The notes under the pieces: generated by a model
What the model saw: the letters and a program-made list of their open reading frames with translations, nothing else
The model's database searches: none
Told to the model about the DNA's origin: nothing
Translations under genes and position numbers: made by a program
Shown: positions 24,184-31,595 of the stretch, one piece after another
Position numbering within the stretch: position 1 is the first letter of the stretch
How the letters are laid out: every line of letters begins with the position of its first letter
Source of the DNA: Marinomonas spartinae
GTDB taxonomy: Bacteria; Pseudomonadota; Gammaproteobacteria; Pseudomonadales; Marinomonadaceae
DNA: 34,811 nt
Assembly (NCBI RefSeq): GCF_016461715.1
Contig: NZ_JAEMUI010000034.1
Span: forward strand, 1 to 34,811
Reading direction: 5' to 3'

Positions 24184-24921
24184 TTAGCGTTTTAAAAAGC
24201 CGCGCCCTTGTAGAAACGACAGCATGTGCTCACGCTTTTTCATTTGCACTGCCGCTGCGGTTTGTTCTGACCAGTTGCTGTTTTTCTGGCTACCACTGCG
24301 ATTTTGATAGTAGGATTCCATTTGCGCATCGTAGGCTTTGACATCAGCCTCGCAGCGAGTGCTATCGTAGCTGTCTTTGTGGAGAATAACTTCCACAGGT
24401 AAACGAGGTTTGAGATCGGGTTCAGCATCTGGCCAGCCAAGGCACAAGCCAAAGACTGGGTATACTTGGTCTGGTAGATTCAGTAGCTCGGCTATTTGGT
24501 CTGTATCGTTACGAATGCCACCGATGAATACCGCACCTAAGCCTTCTGATTCGGCACCAAGCATTAAGTTTTGAGCAAATAAGGCCGCATCCACTGTTGA
24601 AGTGATAAAATGTTCAGTATTGCCTTCTAATGCCCCAAAGCCTTGTTCAATACAAGCGTACTCAACACGGCTTAGGTCAGCGCAAATGATCAAAAATTCA
24701 GCGGCGGATTCGATCCATTTCTGACCGCCAGCTAACGTCGCAATTTTTTGGCGGTTTGCTTTGTTGGTGACCTGTACTAAGGAATAGGCTTGAATAAAGC
24801 TGGATGACGCTGCCCCTTGAGCGCATTGAATCAGACGACGTAGTTGCGATTCATCGATTGGTTTGTCGGTGTACTGTCGGATGGAGCGATGAGATGACTG
24901 AGCTTCAAGAATTGGGTTCAT
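24184..24921 (-). CDS. nfsA: NADPH-dependent nitroreductase, NfsA family
   Basis: This FMN flavoprotein transfers electrons from NADPH to nitroaromatics, quinones or other acceptors (group A nitroreductase). It has HRSIRQYTDKPI at the N-terminus, TLAGGQKWIESAAEF, the AESEGLGAVFIGGIRND segment, FGLCLGWP and DLKPRLP, all in the E. coli NfsA order. It is 245 residues from the methionine at 24921 (NfsA is 240). A methionine 12 codons earlier (24957) is possible; neither has a strong ribosome site, and homology favours the shorter form. It is divergent from fpr. In E. coli both genes belong to the SoxRS/Mar response, so a shared redox-stress control is plausible here. Confidence 0.88.
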   Translation of the reverse strand: MNPILEAQSSHRSIRQYTDKPIDESQLRRLIQCAQGAASSSFIQAYSLVQVTNKANRQKIATLAGGQKWIESAAEFLIICADLSRVEYACIEQGFGALEGNTEHFITSTVDAALFAQNLMLGAESEGLGAVFIGGIRNDTDQIAELLNLPDQVYPVFGLCLGWPDAEPDLKPRLPVEVILHKDSYDSTRCEADVKAYDAQMESYYQNRSGSQKNSNWSEQTAAAVQMKKREHMLSFLQGRGFLKR

Positions 24922-25246
24922 AAAATATCGAGACTCTTTTGGTGAATTGAATGTCATCGATGTTAGTCAGTTCGCTACACTAGGTCAAAGTTGCTTGCAG
25001 TTTATACGAATTATTCCTATTTAGTAACGTATTCCCTGTGCATTTTGATGACATACTGGAATAATAGACCACGGGCTTATATGTACTGAGCATATTAACG
25101 ATATCTAAATAATCAATTTAACAATGATTAGCTTGTCTTATACTATGCGTCTCCATCCTTGCCATGCTTGTTTTTGATAAAACGCATTTTACGGACGAAA
25201 GTGAATCGGTCCGTCTTATTTGTTTACGAATTTTACTGAGGTACCC
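24922..25246. other. Divergent nfsA-fpr intergenic region, no gene seen
   Basis: These 325 bp hold the two divergent promoters and no coding frame that looks real. I could not find a SoxR-type palindrome (CCTCAAGTTAACTTGAGG-like). An AT-rich stretch around 25070-25140 probably contains the fpr promoter. Confidence 0.5.
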
Positions 25247-26023
25247 ATGAGTGCATTTGAAACTGAACGCGTACTAAGTGTTCACCATTGGAATGAGAGT
25301 TTATTTAGCTTTAAAACAACGCGAAATGCAAGCTTGAGATTTGAGAATGGCCAGTTTGTGATGATTGGCTTAGAAACAGATACTCGCCCTTTGGTCCGAG
25401 CTTATAGTATTGCCAGTCCAAACTATGAAGAGCATTTAGAGTTTTTCAGTATCAAGGTGCCAAATGGTCCTTTAACCTCTCGCTTGCAGCACTTAAAAGT
25501 GGGAGATGACATATTAGTCAGCCGCAAGCCAACAGGTACACTGGTGACTCGTGATCTGCATCCAGGCAAACACTTGTATTTGCTGTCCACAGGCACGGGG
25601 CTTGCGCCTTTTTTAAGTCTAATTCAAGATTTTGAGGCCTATGAACAATACGAAAAAATCATTCTTGTCCACGGTGTGCGTCATGTCAGCGAATTGGCTT
25701 ACGCTGATTTCATTGAGAAGGAACTGCCAGAGAATGAGTTTTTTGGTGAACAGGTGCGTGAAAAGCTAATTTATTACCCAACCGTTACCCGCGAACCCTT
25801 CCGTAATCAAGGTCGCCTAACTGATTTGATTCGCAGCGGAAAGCTGGCTGCAGACATCGGTTTGCCACAAATTAATCCTGAGGTGGACAGAGCGATGATT
25901 TGTGGTAGCCCTGCTATGCTGAAAGACACCGCAGAATTATTGGATGAACTTGGCCTAAAAGAGTCTCCAAAAATTGGTGTGCCTGGGGATTATGTTATCG
26001 AGAGAGCGTTTGTTGAACGATAA
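25247..26023 (+). CDS. fpr: Ferredoxin/flavodoxin-NADP+ reductase (bacterial subclass, Fpr)
   Basis: This FAD enzyme exchanges electrons between NADP(H) and ferredoxin or flavodoxin and supports redox-stress defence and reductive pathways. It is 258 residues, the typical length of the Azotobacter/Pseudomonas type, and ends in FVER as those do. The FAD motif RAYSIASP is at 51-58, SIKVPNGPLTSRLQ at 68-81, and the NADP motif STGTGLAPFLS near 114; CGSP lies further on. TGAGGT just before the ATG at 25247 decides that start over an upstream one at 25220. A strong terminator follows. Confidence 0.93.
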   Translation: MSAFETERVLSVHHWNESLFSFKTTRNASLRFENGQFVMIGLETDTRPLVRAYSIASPNYEEHLEFFSIKVPNGPLTSRLQHLKVGDDILVSRKPTGTLVTRDLHPGKHLYLLSTGTGLAPFLSLIQDFEAYEQYEKIILVHGVRHVSELAYADFIEKELPENEFFGEQVREKLIYYPTVTREPFRNQGRLTDLIRSGKLAADIGLPQINPEVDRAMICGSPAMLKDTAELLDELGLKESPKIGVPGDYVIERAFVER

Positions 26024-26066
26024 GACTCTTTTGCTAATTTGTCTGTTGTGAATAAGCTGCGAAAAG

Positions 26067-26098
26067 AAAAGCCCCCGACGATTGTCGGGGGCTTTTTT
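26067..26098. terminator. Strong bidirectional terminator between fpr and the outer-membrane protein
   Basis: AAAAGCCCCCGAC (26067-26079) pairs with GTCGGGGGCTTTT (26084-26096) around a GATT loop, followed by more T on the plus strand and an A-run on the other side. Confidence 0.92.
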
Positions 26099-26179
26099 CA
26101 TTGAAAGCATGGTTCTTCTAAGGTGTTGTACGTTATGGAAAGACAATAAGTCACATCCGCTTAACGTAAACTTCTGAAC

Positions 26180-26755
26180 TTAGAAGCGGTACTCTGCACC
26201 GACTGTAGCTTGTTTAAAGTCGGTGTTAGTTTTGCCTGTGCCATTTTGTTCAATATCTTTCGCATCCATTTTAGTATCATACCAAGTGTACTGTGCATTC
26301 AGAAGGAAGTTCTCGGTTACTTTGAACCCTACGCCTGCACCAGCGAATACGCCTTTGTCATCATTGCTATTATTACCAACAGCGGTTTTGTAATCGGTTC
26401 TGTACCAAAGTTGTCCCCCTTTGGCGAAGAGTTCTAGACGGTCACCCAATGGTAGGATCGCTTTTAATGCTGCGGTATAACCGTCTGTACTGGCGCTTGC
26501 CAGACTATTTCCATAATCGCCAAAGTCAATGTAGCTACCTTCCAATGCAAGATAGGGGTTTAGACGGTAGCCAATGACCCCTTCTTTGACGTCGTTATGA
26601 TCATCAAAACTGTCTTGGCCATCAATTTTTACATAGCCATAGTTGCCGCCAACATAGAAACCGTGGTCATTAGTCATTGTATTTTCTGCTTGAGCCGCTG
26701 CACTGAAAGAAATTAAAGCAGCCGTGCTTGCTAGAACAGGAAGGATCTTTTTCAT
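26180..26755 (-). CDS. Small outer-membrane beta-barrel protein (OmpA-like/OMP_b-brl type)
   Basis: This is a 191-residue exported protein. The signal peptide ends in AAAQA at about 23. The mature part starts with HGFYVGGNYGYVKI and continues as an alternating pattern typical of an eight-stranded barrel (YLALEGSYIDFGDYG, VFAGAGVGFKV, NFLLNAQYTWYD), ending in aromatic F (VGAEYRF), the Bam recognition pattern. No peptidoglycan-binding OmpA domain is present. GAGGAG lies just upstream of the ATG. Function is unknown: adhesion, resistance and channel roles occur in this group. The gene is alone, behind a long AT-rich upstream region. Confidence 0.85.
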   Translation of the reverse strand: MKKILPVLASTAALISFSAAAQAENTMTNDHGFYVGGNYGYVKIDGQDSFDDHNDVKEGVIGYRLNPYLALEGSYIDFGDYGNSLASASTDGYTAALKAILPLGDRLELFAKGGQLWYRTDYKTAVGNNSNDDKGVFAGAGVGFKVTENFLLNAQYTWYDTKMDAKDIEQNGTGKTNTDFKQATVGAEYRF

Positions 26756-27350
26756 CGTGAACTCCTCAGTAACATTGATTTTGCTAAAAATAGCGAATTT
26801 AAAAAAACAGAGAAAATGACGTAATCGCTGTACCTATTAGTAATAATCAACGCTGAAAAAAATTCTAGCATTTCACGGCTTAATACATGATTGATCCATC
26901 TTTATTGAAGTAAATTGTGTTTATTAAGGGTTTCTTTATAGTTTGCGGGGTAATAACCTTGTTATAAATATGGTTTTTAATGATTGTTTTTAATAAAAAA
27001 CATTATAAAACATATAGTTATGGGTTTTGTTTGTTCTGGTTTTAGGTGGTCTAATATTAGTTGTATTGTAAAGAAGCAGTGAATCTTAGTGTCTTGTTTT
27101 TGAGGGTTTTAATGGGGTATTTAAGCTTTAAAATGAAAATAAAAAAGGAAAAAAGAAACCGTTAAGGCAGAGCCGCTTTGATATAGAGGAGAAAAGATAG
27201 CTTAATTTAAAACTTGTTATTTTCTTGCCATTTTCTAGGGTTGAAGAAAAACTAAAATACCGCATCATGTAAAGATATCCACTGACAAACTTTTACGCAT
27301 AGTAGAGTAAAACTGTTGGTTTTGCAGATAACAGTGTTTAAGGAGAGATT
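26756..27350. other. AT-rich 595-bp intergenic region
   Basis: This gap separates the divergent outer-membrane and YghU genes. I see no gene. It has a long imperfect AT inverted repeat around 26970-27016, whose core is TGTTTTT (26985-26991) and AAAAACA (26996-27002), and a TTTTAC/GTAAAA inverted repeat at 27291-27312 just before yghU. The base composition is markedly lower in G+C than its neighbours. A non-coding RNA or nucleoid-protein (H-NS-like) binding is possible, but not shown. Confidence 0.5.
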
Positions 27351-28211
27351 ATGAGTTCTGATAGCAAGTTGAACCAAGATTACATTCCACCCAAAGTATG
27401 GAAATGGGACACAGAAAGTGGCGGTAAATTTGCCAGTATCAATCGTCCCATCTCTGGTTCCACCCATGATAAGAAGCTGCCCATTGGTGGGCATCCTTTA
27501 CAAGTCTATTCCCTAGCGACACCGAATGGACAAAAAGTCACCATTATGCTCGAAGAATTGCTGGCATTGGGTAAAACACAAGCAGAATACGATGCTTATT
27601 TAATCAATATTGGAGAAGGGGATCAGTTCTCTTCAGGGTTTGTTGAGATCAATCCGAACTCGAAAATTCCAGCTTTAATGGATCACAGTACAACGCCTCC
27701 AACCCGTGTTTTTGAGTCTGGATCGATTTTGCAGTATTTGGCTGAAAAGTTTGATGCACTGGTCCCAAAAGATCATGGTGCAAAAACTGAATGTCGTAAT
27801 TGGCTATTCTGGCAAATGGGATCGGCACCGTATTTGGGGGGCGGTTTTGGTCACTTCTACGCTTACGCTCCGACCAAAATGCAATACCCGATTGACCGCT
27901 TTACCATGGAGACCAAGCGTCAGTTAGATGTATTGGATAAACAGCTAGCAAACAATACCTATATGGCAGGGGAGGAATATTCCATTGCGGATATCGCGAT
28001 TTGGCCTTGGTATGGCAACTTGGTACTCGGCAACTTGTATGATGCAGCGGAATTTCTAGATGTATCTAGCTACAAAAACGTTTTACGTTGGGCAAAAGCG
28101 ATTGAGCAGCGTCCTGCGGTTCAGCGTGGGCGGATTGTTAACCGTACTTGGGGCGATGCGTATTTAGAAGAGCGTCATTCAGCGGCGGATTTTGACGGTG
28201 TTTTAAAATAA
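27351..28211 (+). CDS. yghU: Glutathione S-transferase family protein, YghU type (disulfide-bond reductase)
   Basis: This is a 286-residue relative of E. coli YghU (288), a Nu-class glutathione transferase with glutathione-dependent disulfide-bond reductase activity. It is nearly co-linear: VWKWDTESGGKFASINRP near the N-terminus, then TPNGQKVTIMLEELLALG, GEGDQFSSGFVEINPNSKIP, ESGSILQYLAEKF (the glutathione-binding SNAIL-like helix) and the alpha-helical domain with GGGFGHFYAYAP, IADIAIWPW and RPAVQRGRIVNR. AAGGAGAG sits seven bases before the ATG. It forms a single-gene unit with its own terminator. Confidence 0.92.
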   Translation: MSSDSKLNQDYIPPKVWKWDTESGGKFASINRPISGSTHDKKLPIGGHPLQVYSLATPNGQKVTIMLEELLALGKTQAEYDAYLINIGEGDQFSSGFVEINPNSKIPALMDHSTTPPTRVFESGSILQYLAEKFDALVPKDHGAKTECRNWLFWQMGSAPYLGGGFGHFYAYAPTKMQYPIDRFTMETKRQLDVLDKQLANNTYMAGEEYSIADIAIWPWYGNLVLGNLYDAAEFLDVSSYKNVLRWAKAIEQRPAVQRGRIVNRTWGDAYLEERHSAADFDGVLK

Positions 28212-28235
28212 ACAAGATCGTTCGAAAGGATAATG

Positions 28236-28272
28236 AAAAAGGCAGTGATGTATTCGCATTATCGCCTTTTTT
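28236..28272. terminator. Bidirectional terminator between yghU and the csiR-like gene
   Basis: AAAAAGGC (28236-28243) pairs with GCCTTTTT (28264-28271) with more T following. Both convergent genes end here. Confidence 0.8.
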
Positions 28273-28297
28273 GTCGCCCACAATTGTCACCATGGGG

Positions 28298-29062
28298 TTA
28301 GTCAAAAGGGTGATCAATGACGGCGGTGGCTTGAAGGGTCAAACTTGGGCTGCGTATATGGTTTCGAATAAGGTCTTTAGCGGTTTTTACGTCTCGCTTG
28401 AGTAGAGCGTCCATCAGGGCTTCGTGTTCTTTTTTATTGGCGTCAAAGACTGCCACATCAACCATGTTCTTTTTTAGCCAAAGGTTACGATAGCGGGACG
28501 CTTTTTCATACAAGCTGTCTCGTACCTGCAGTAGCGCGGGAGACTGGCACCCTTCGGCAATGGCAGAATGAAAGTCGTGATGGTATTGCTCCCAACGATG
28601 CGGCTCTTTTTCCAGTAAGTCATTGTGGATTTTCATCTTGTGGGCGCACGCGACGATATTGGCCTCCCATTCATCATCACCCCGTTCTATGGCAAGCTCA
28701 ACACACAATGCTTCTATTTCTGAGCGAGTTTCATAGATATCAATTAGCTCCGCTTTGGAGATCGGGTGCACTCGAAATCCACGCTGATTTTCGACGACGA
28801 CGAGTTGTTTTACCAGTAATTGCGACAATGCTTCGCGCAATGGCCCGACACCAACCTGATAGCGCTCTTTCAAGCGACTCATTCGCAGCTTTTCACCCGG
28901 CTGGAAATAGCCCGTTAAAATATCGTTGGTGAGCTTCCCCAATACCTGAGAGGCAAAATTGTCTTTACTGTCAACTTCTTCAATGGGGGGCTGCTTCATC
29001 TCTATCGCACTCGCTTGCGTGGTGGCTCTTAAGTCCCCGTTACAACAGGAATCGTTCTGCAT
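28298..29062 (-). CDS. GntR/FCD-family repressor of the csiD-lhgO operon, CsiR/GlaR-like
   Basis: This is a 254-residue transcription factor. It has an N-terminal winged HTH (about 37-100), with FQPGEKLRMSRLKERY and VGVGPLREALSQL very close to E. coli CsiR (GlaR). An all-helical FCD domain follows, with metal/ligand histidines H165, H213 and H235. An N-terminal extension of about 38 residues precedes the HTH and is not in E. coli CsiR; a start at the second methionine (28999) is possible. In E. coli, GlaR represses the csiD operon and is relieved by glutarate. Here it is divergent from csiD across a 227-bp region with a 50-bp palindrome, so the same control is expected. Confidence 0.88.
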   Translation of the reverse strand: MQNDSCCNGDLRATTQASAIEMKQPPIEEVDSKDNFASQVLGKLTNDILTGYFQPGEKLRMSRLKERYQVGVGPLREALSQLLVKQLVVVENQRGFRVHPISKAELIDIYETRSEIEALCVELAIERGDDEWEANIVACAHKMKIHNDLLEKEPHRWEQYHHDFHSAIAEGCQSPALLQVRDSLYEKASRYRNLWLKKNMVDVAVFDANKKEHEALMDALLKRDVKTAKDLIRNHIRSPSLTLQATAVIDHPFD

Positions 29063-29109
29063 TCTAAGGGAAAGCTCTGAAATAGTTAAGGAAGGATTCT
29101 TTAAAAAGG

Positions 29110-29138
29110 TTGACGTCGATCCATAAAATCGACATTAT
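29110..29138 (+). promoter_or_regulatory. Probable csiD promoter
   Basis: TTGACG (29110-29115) and CATTAT (29133-29138) are separated by 17 bp. The -10 lies in the left arm of the palindrome, so a protein bound there would block RNA polymerase. Confidence 0.5.
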
Positions 29139-29174
29139 TATAAAATGTCGACATTTTATAATAATGTCGATTTT
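29125..29174. promoter_or_regulatory. Perfect 50-bp palindrome between csiR-like gene and csiD: probable operator
   Basis: All 25 base pairs from the centre (29149/29150) outwards to 29125 and 29174 match. It contains two overlapping inverted sites, each with 7-bp arms TCGACAT and ATGTCGA nine bases apart, at 29129-29151 and 29148-29170; the two share TCGA at the centre. TATAAT occurs symmetrically on both strands (29157-29162 on plus). The position between the FCD regulator and its divergent target, over the csiD promoter, argues for an operator of the CsiR-like protein. Confidence 0.75.
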
Positions 29175-29289
29175 TATCTTGGAAAGATTAGAATTTCCGT
29201 AGCAATCGATAGTGCTCAGCCAAACCGATCTTCTTGGTGTCGATTGTTACCTCAGAGAATTCGTAGAACAAAAATAATAGGAGAGACAA

Positions 29290-30270
29290 ATGCAAGTTCA
29301 AAGCAAAGCAAAAAACGCGACAGAGAAGCAAATATCAACCCATGCTGGTAATGCATTTCAAGGGTTTTCCGTCATGGATTATCCCACAAGCAAGCGGCTA
29401 AAAGTGGTGACATTGCATGCCGAGACCATGGCTGCATTTATAGCAGCGGTAGAGGAATGGTCTGTGCAAAATATTGAATACAAGCCTTTTTTACGTTTTG
29501 AAGTGGCAGATCGCTTGGATGCCATTACCGACTACACTTTAGGGGCATTTCTTAATGCAACGGTGAGAGATCGAGAGACGGGGGCTTTTCTTCTTAACTA
29601 TAATGATGAACTGATTAGCGAAACAGGCGAACTACGCACCGAGCTTGATGTTAAATTGTCCACGGCGGTGTCTCACATTATTGGGCTGTCTAATTATGAT
29701 GCCATGTATGGTCAATATTATGCGCGTTTTACCGTTCGCCATGTCGATAACTCTGATAGCTACTTACGTAAAGCGTATCGTCGTATGGAACTGCATAATG
29801 ATGGCACCTATGTCAATGAGCGCACTGATTATGTACTGATGCAAAAACTGAAAGAAGAAAACATGCAGGGTGGTAATTCATTGATGTTGCACTTGGATGA
29901 TTGGGCTGAATTGGATAAGTTTTATCAGCATCCACTTGCGAAAAAGGACATTGTTTGGGGAGCACCAAAATCGAAAAATGTGGAAACCAAAGTGGCGCAT
30001 CCCGTTTTCTTTGAAGAAGATGCCAATGGCAAGCCATTAATGCTATATATTGATCAGTTTGCCGAACCTCGTAACAAAGAAGAAGGCAAATACCTATACG
30101 AGATGGGGGAATCTTTAGAAGCGGATCCGAACTATCTGTCTGTTCCCATGCCCGTTGGAACGATGATGGTATTGCATAACCATTTCTGGTTACATGGTCG
30201 TGATCGGTTTGTTCCTCATCCAGAGCTGTGCCGTGAGTTGCTGCGTCAGCGAGGTCACTTTACGGATTAA
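29290..30270 (+). CDS. csiD: Glutarate 2-hydroxylase CsiD (GlaH)
   Basis: This Fe(II)/2-oxoglutarate-dependent dioxygenase converts glutarate, O2 and 2-oxoglutarate to L-2-hydroxyglutarate, succinate and CO2. At 326 residues it aligns end to end with E. coli CsiD/GlaH (325). The iron ligands are H169 and D171 in MELHNDGTY and H302 in FWLHGRDRF; the 2-oxoglutarate arginine is in the RELLRQRG end. SNYDAMYGQYYARF, VDNSDSYLR and QGGNSLMLHLDDW are typical of the family. AGGAGAG precedes the ATG. It is followed after 56 bp by lhgO. Confidence 0.95.
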   Translation: MQVQSKAKNATEKQISTHAGNAFQGFSVMDYPTSKRLKVVTLHAETMAAFIAAVEEWSVQNIEYKPFLRFEVADRLDAITDYTLGAFLNATVRDRETGAFLLNYNDELISETGELRTELDVKLSTAVSHIIGLSNYDAMYGQYYARFTVRHVDNSDSYLRKAYRRMELHNDGTYVNERTDYVLMQKLKEENMQGGNSLMLHLDDWAELDKFYQHPLAKKDIVWGAPKSKNVETKVAHPVFFEEDANGKPLMLYIDQFAEPRNKEEGKYLYEMGESLEADPNYLSVPMPVGTMMVLHNHFWLHGRDRFVPHPELCRELLRQRGHFTD

Positions 30271-30326
30271 GCGGGACGTTTGAGAGTGCCATCAACGATG
30301 TGCAATAGTAATAGATAGGGAACAAG

Positions 30327-31535
30327 ATGGTTTACGATTATATTGTTATTGGTGGTGGCATTGTCGGTGTGTCTACTGCGTGGCAGCTGCAACAACGTCA
30401 CCCTGAAAAAAAGATCTTGTTGCTTGAAAAAGAGTCTGTGTATTCCAAGCATCAAACGGGTCATAACAGCGGTGTTATCCACGCTGGGGTTTATTATGCG
30501 CCTGGTAGTTTAAAAGCGAAATTTTGTAAAGCAGGGGTCAAGGCGACCATGGCGTTTTGTGATAAACACAATGTGCCTTATGAGCAATGTGGTAAATTGC
30601 TGGTGGCAACAACCGAGCTAGAAGTCGAGCGAATGCAGGCGTTATTCAAACGCTGTCAGGAAAATGAGCTGGATGTCGAAATGCTGAACGCTGAGCAGTT
30701 AAAAGAGCGTGAGCCAAATGTGGTGGGGTTGGGAGGCTTCTTTGTCAAAGACACTGCTATTGTGAACTATCAGCAAGTGACCACTAAAATGGCAGAAGAG
30801 TTTGTTGAGCTAGGTGGTCAAGCCCTGTTGAATCATGAAGTGGTTGGGTTAACAGAAACGCTTGATAAAGTTGTCGTAAACGCTGCGCATTATGGTGCGT
30901 TCAAGACTTTTGAAGGGCGCTTTTTGATTACTTGCTCTGGTTTGATGGCAGACAGAACCACAAAAATGCTGGGTATTCCTACCGATTTTCAGATTATCCC
31001 TTTCCGTGGCGAGTACTATAAATTGCCTGAGAAGTATAACAATATTGTTAATCATCTCATTTATCCTATTCCCGATCCGAATTTGCCATTTTTAGGTGTG
31101 CATTTAACGCGCATGATTGATGGTAGTGTGACGGTTGGCCCCAACGCGGTGCAAGGCTGGAAGCGAGAAGGATATGGTCGTATTAATATTTCCCTGCGAG
31201 ATATTGGCGATATGGTTCGTTTCCCTGGCTTTTGGCGGGTATTGAAAAAAAATTTGAAGACGGGGCTGATCGAAACCAAAAACTCTCTTTGGAAACCTGG
31301 TTATCTTAAGCTCGTACAAAAGTACTGCCCACAATTAGAACTATCGGACTTGCAGCCTTATCCTGCAGGTATTCGTGCGCAAGCGGTGTTAAAAGATGGC
31401 ACTTTAGTACATGATTTTTTATTTGCTGAAAGTCCTCGTAGTTTGCATGTGTGTAACGCACCGTCCCCAGCGGCCACCTCGGCCATTCCTATTGGCCAAT
31501 ATATTTGTGATAAGGTCCAGGGAAGGTGTGAATAA
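30327..31535 (+). CDS. lhgO: L-2-hydroxyglutarate dehydrogenase/oxidase LhgO
   Basis: This FAD-dependent membrane-associated enzyme oxidises L-2-hydroxyglutarate to 2-oxoglutarate with a quinone acceptor. At 402 residues it has the family's usual size. The N-terminal FAD motif is IVIGGGIVGVSTAW (6-19), followed by the signature TGHNSGVIHAGVYY. PFRGEYYKLP, FLGVHLTRMIDG and TVGPNA follow, and the C-terminus has YPAGIRAQAV and NAPSPAATSAIPIG. AGGGAAC precedes the ATG. It closes the glutarate route: glutarate to L-2-hydroxyglutarate (CsiD) to 2-oxoglutarate. The gabD, gabT and gabP genes that follow in E. coli are absent. Confidence 0.93.
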   Translation: MVYDYIVIGGGIVGVSTAWQLQQRHPEKKILLLEKESVYSKHQTGHNSGVIHAGVYYAPGSLKAKFCKAGVKATMAFCDKHNVPYEQCGKLLVATTELEVERMQALFKRCQENELDVEMLNAEQLKEREPNVVGLGGFFVKDTAIVNYQQVTTKMAEEFVELGGQALLNHEVVGLTETLDKVVVNAAHYGAFKTFEGRFLITCSGLMADRTTKMLGIPTDFQIIPFRGEYYKLPEKYNNIVNHLIYPIPDPNLPFLGVHLTRMIDGSVTVGPNAVQGWKREGYGRINISLRDIGDMVRFPGFWRVLKKNLKTGLIETKNSLWKPGYLKLVQKYCPQLELSDLQPYPAGIRAQAVLKDGTLVHDFLFAESPRSLHVCNAPSPAATSAIPIGQYICDKVQGRCE

Positions 31536-31555
31536 GGAATGTTGGTGCCTTTCTA

Positions 31556-31581
31556 GGCACACCGTCTTAAGACGATGTGCC
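31556..31581. terminator. Hairpin between lhgO and the phytochrome gene
   Basis: GGCACA (31556-31561) and TGTGCC (31576-31581) flank a perfect 12-bp palindrome CGTCTTAAGACG (31563-31574). A competing stem, GTGCC (31545-31549) with GGCAC (31556-31560), overlaps it. Convergent stop codons lie on either side. There is no strong T-run, so termination is likely but not certain. Confidence 0.5.
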
Positions 31582-31595
31582 TTCCTCATAGTGTC

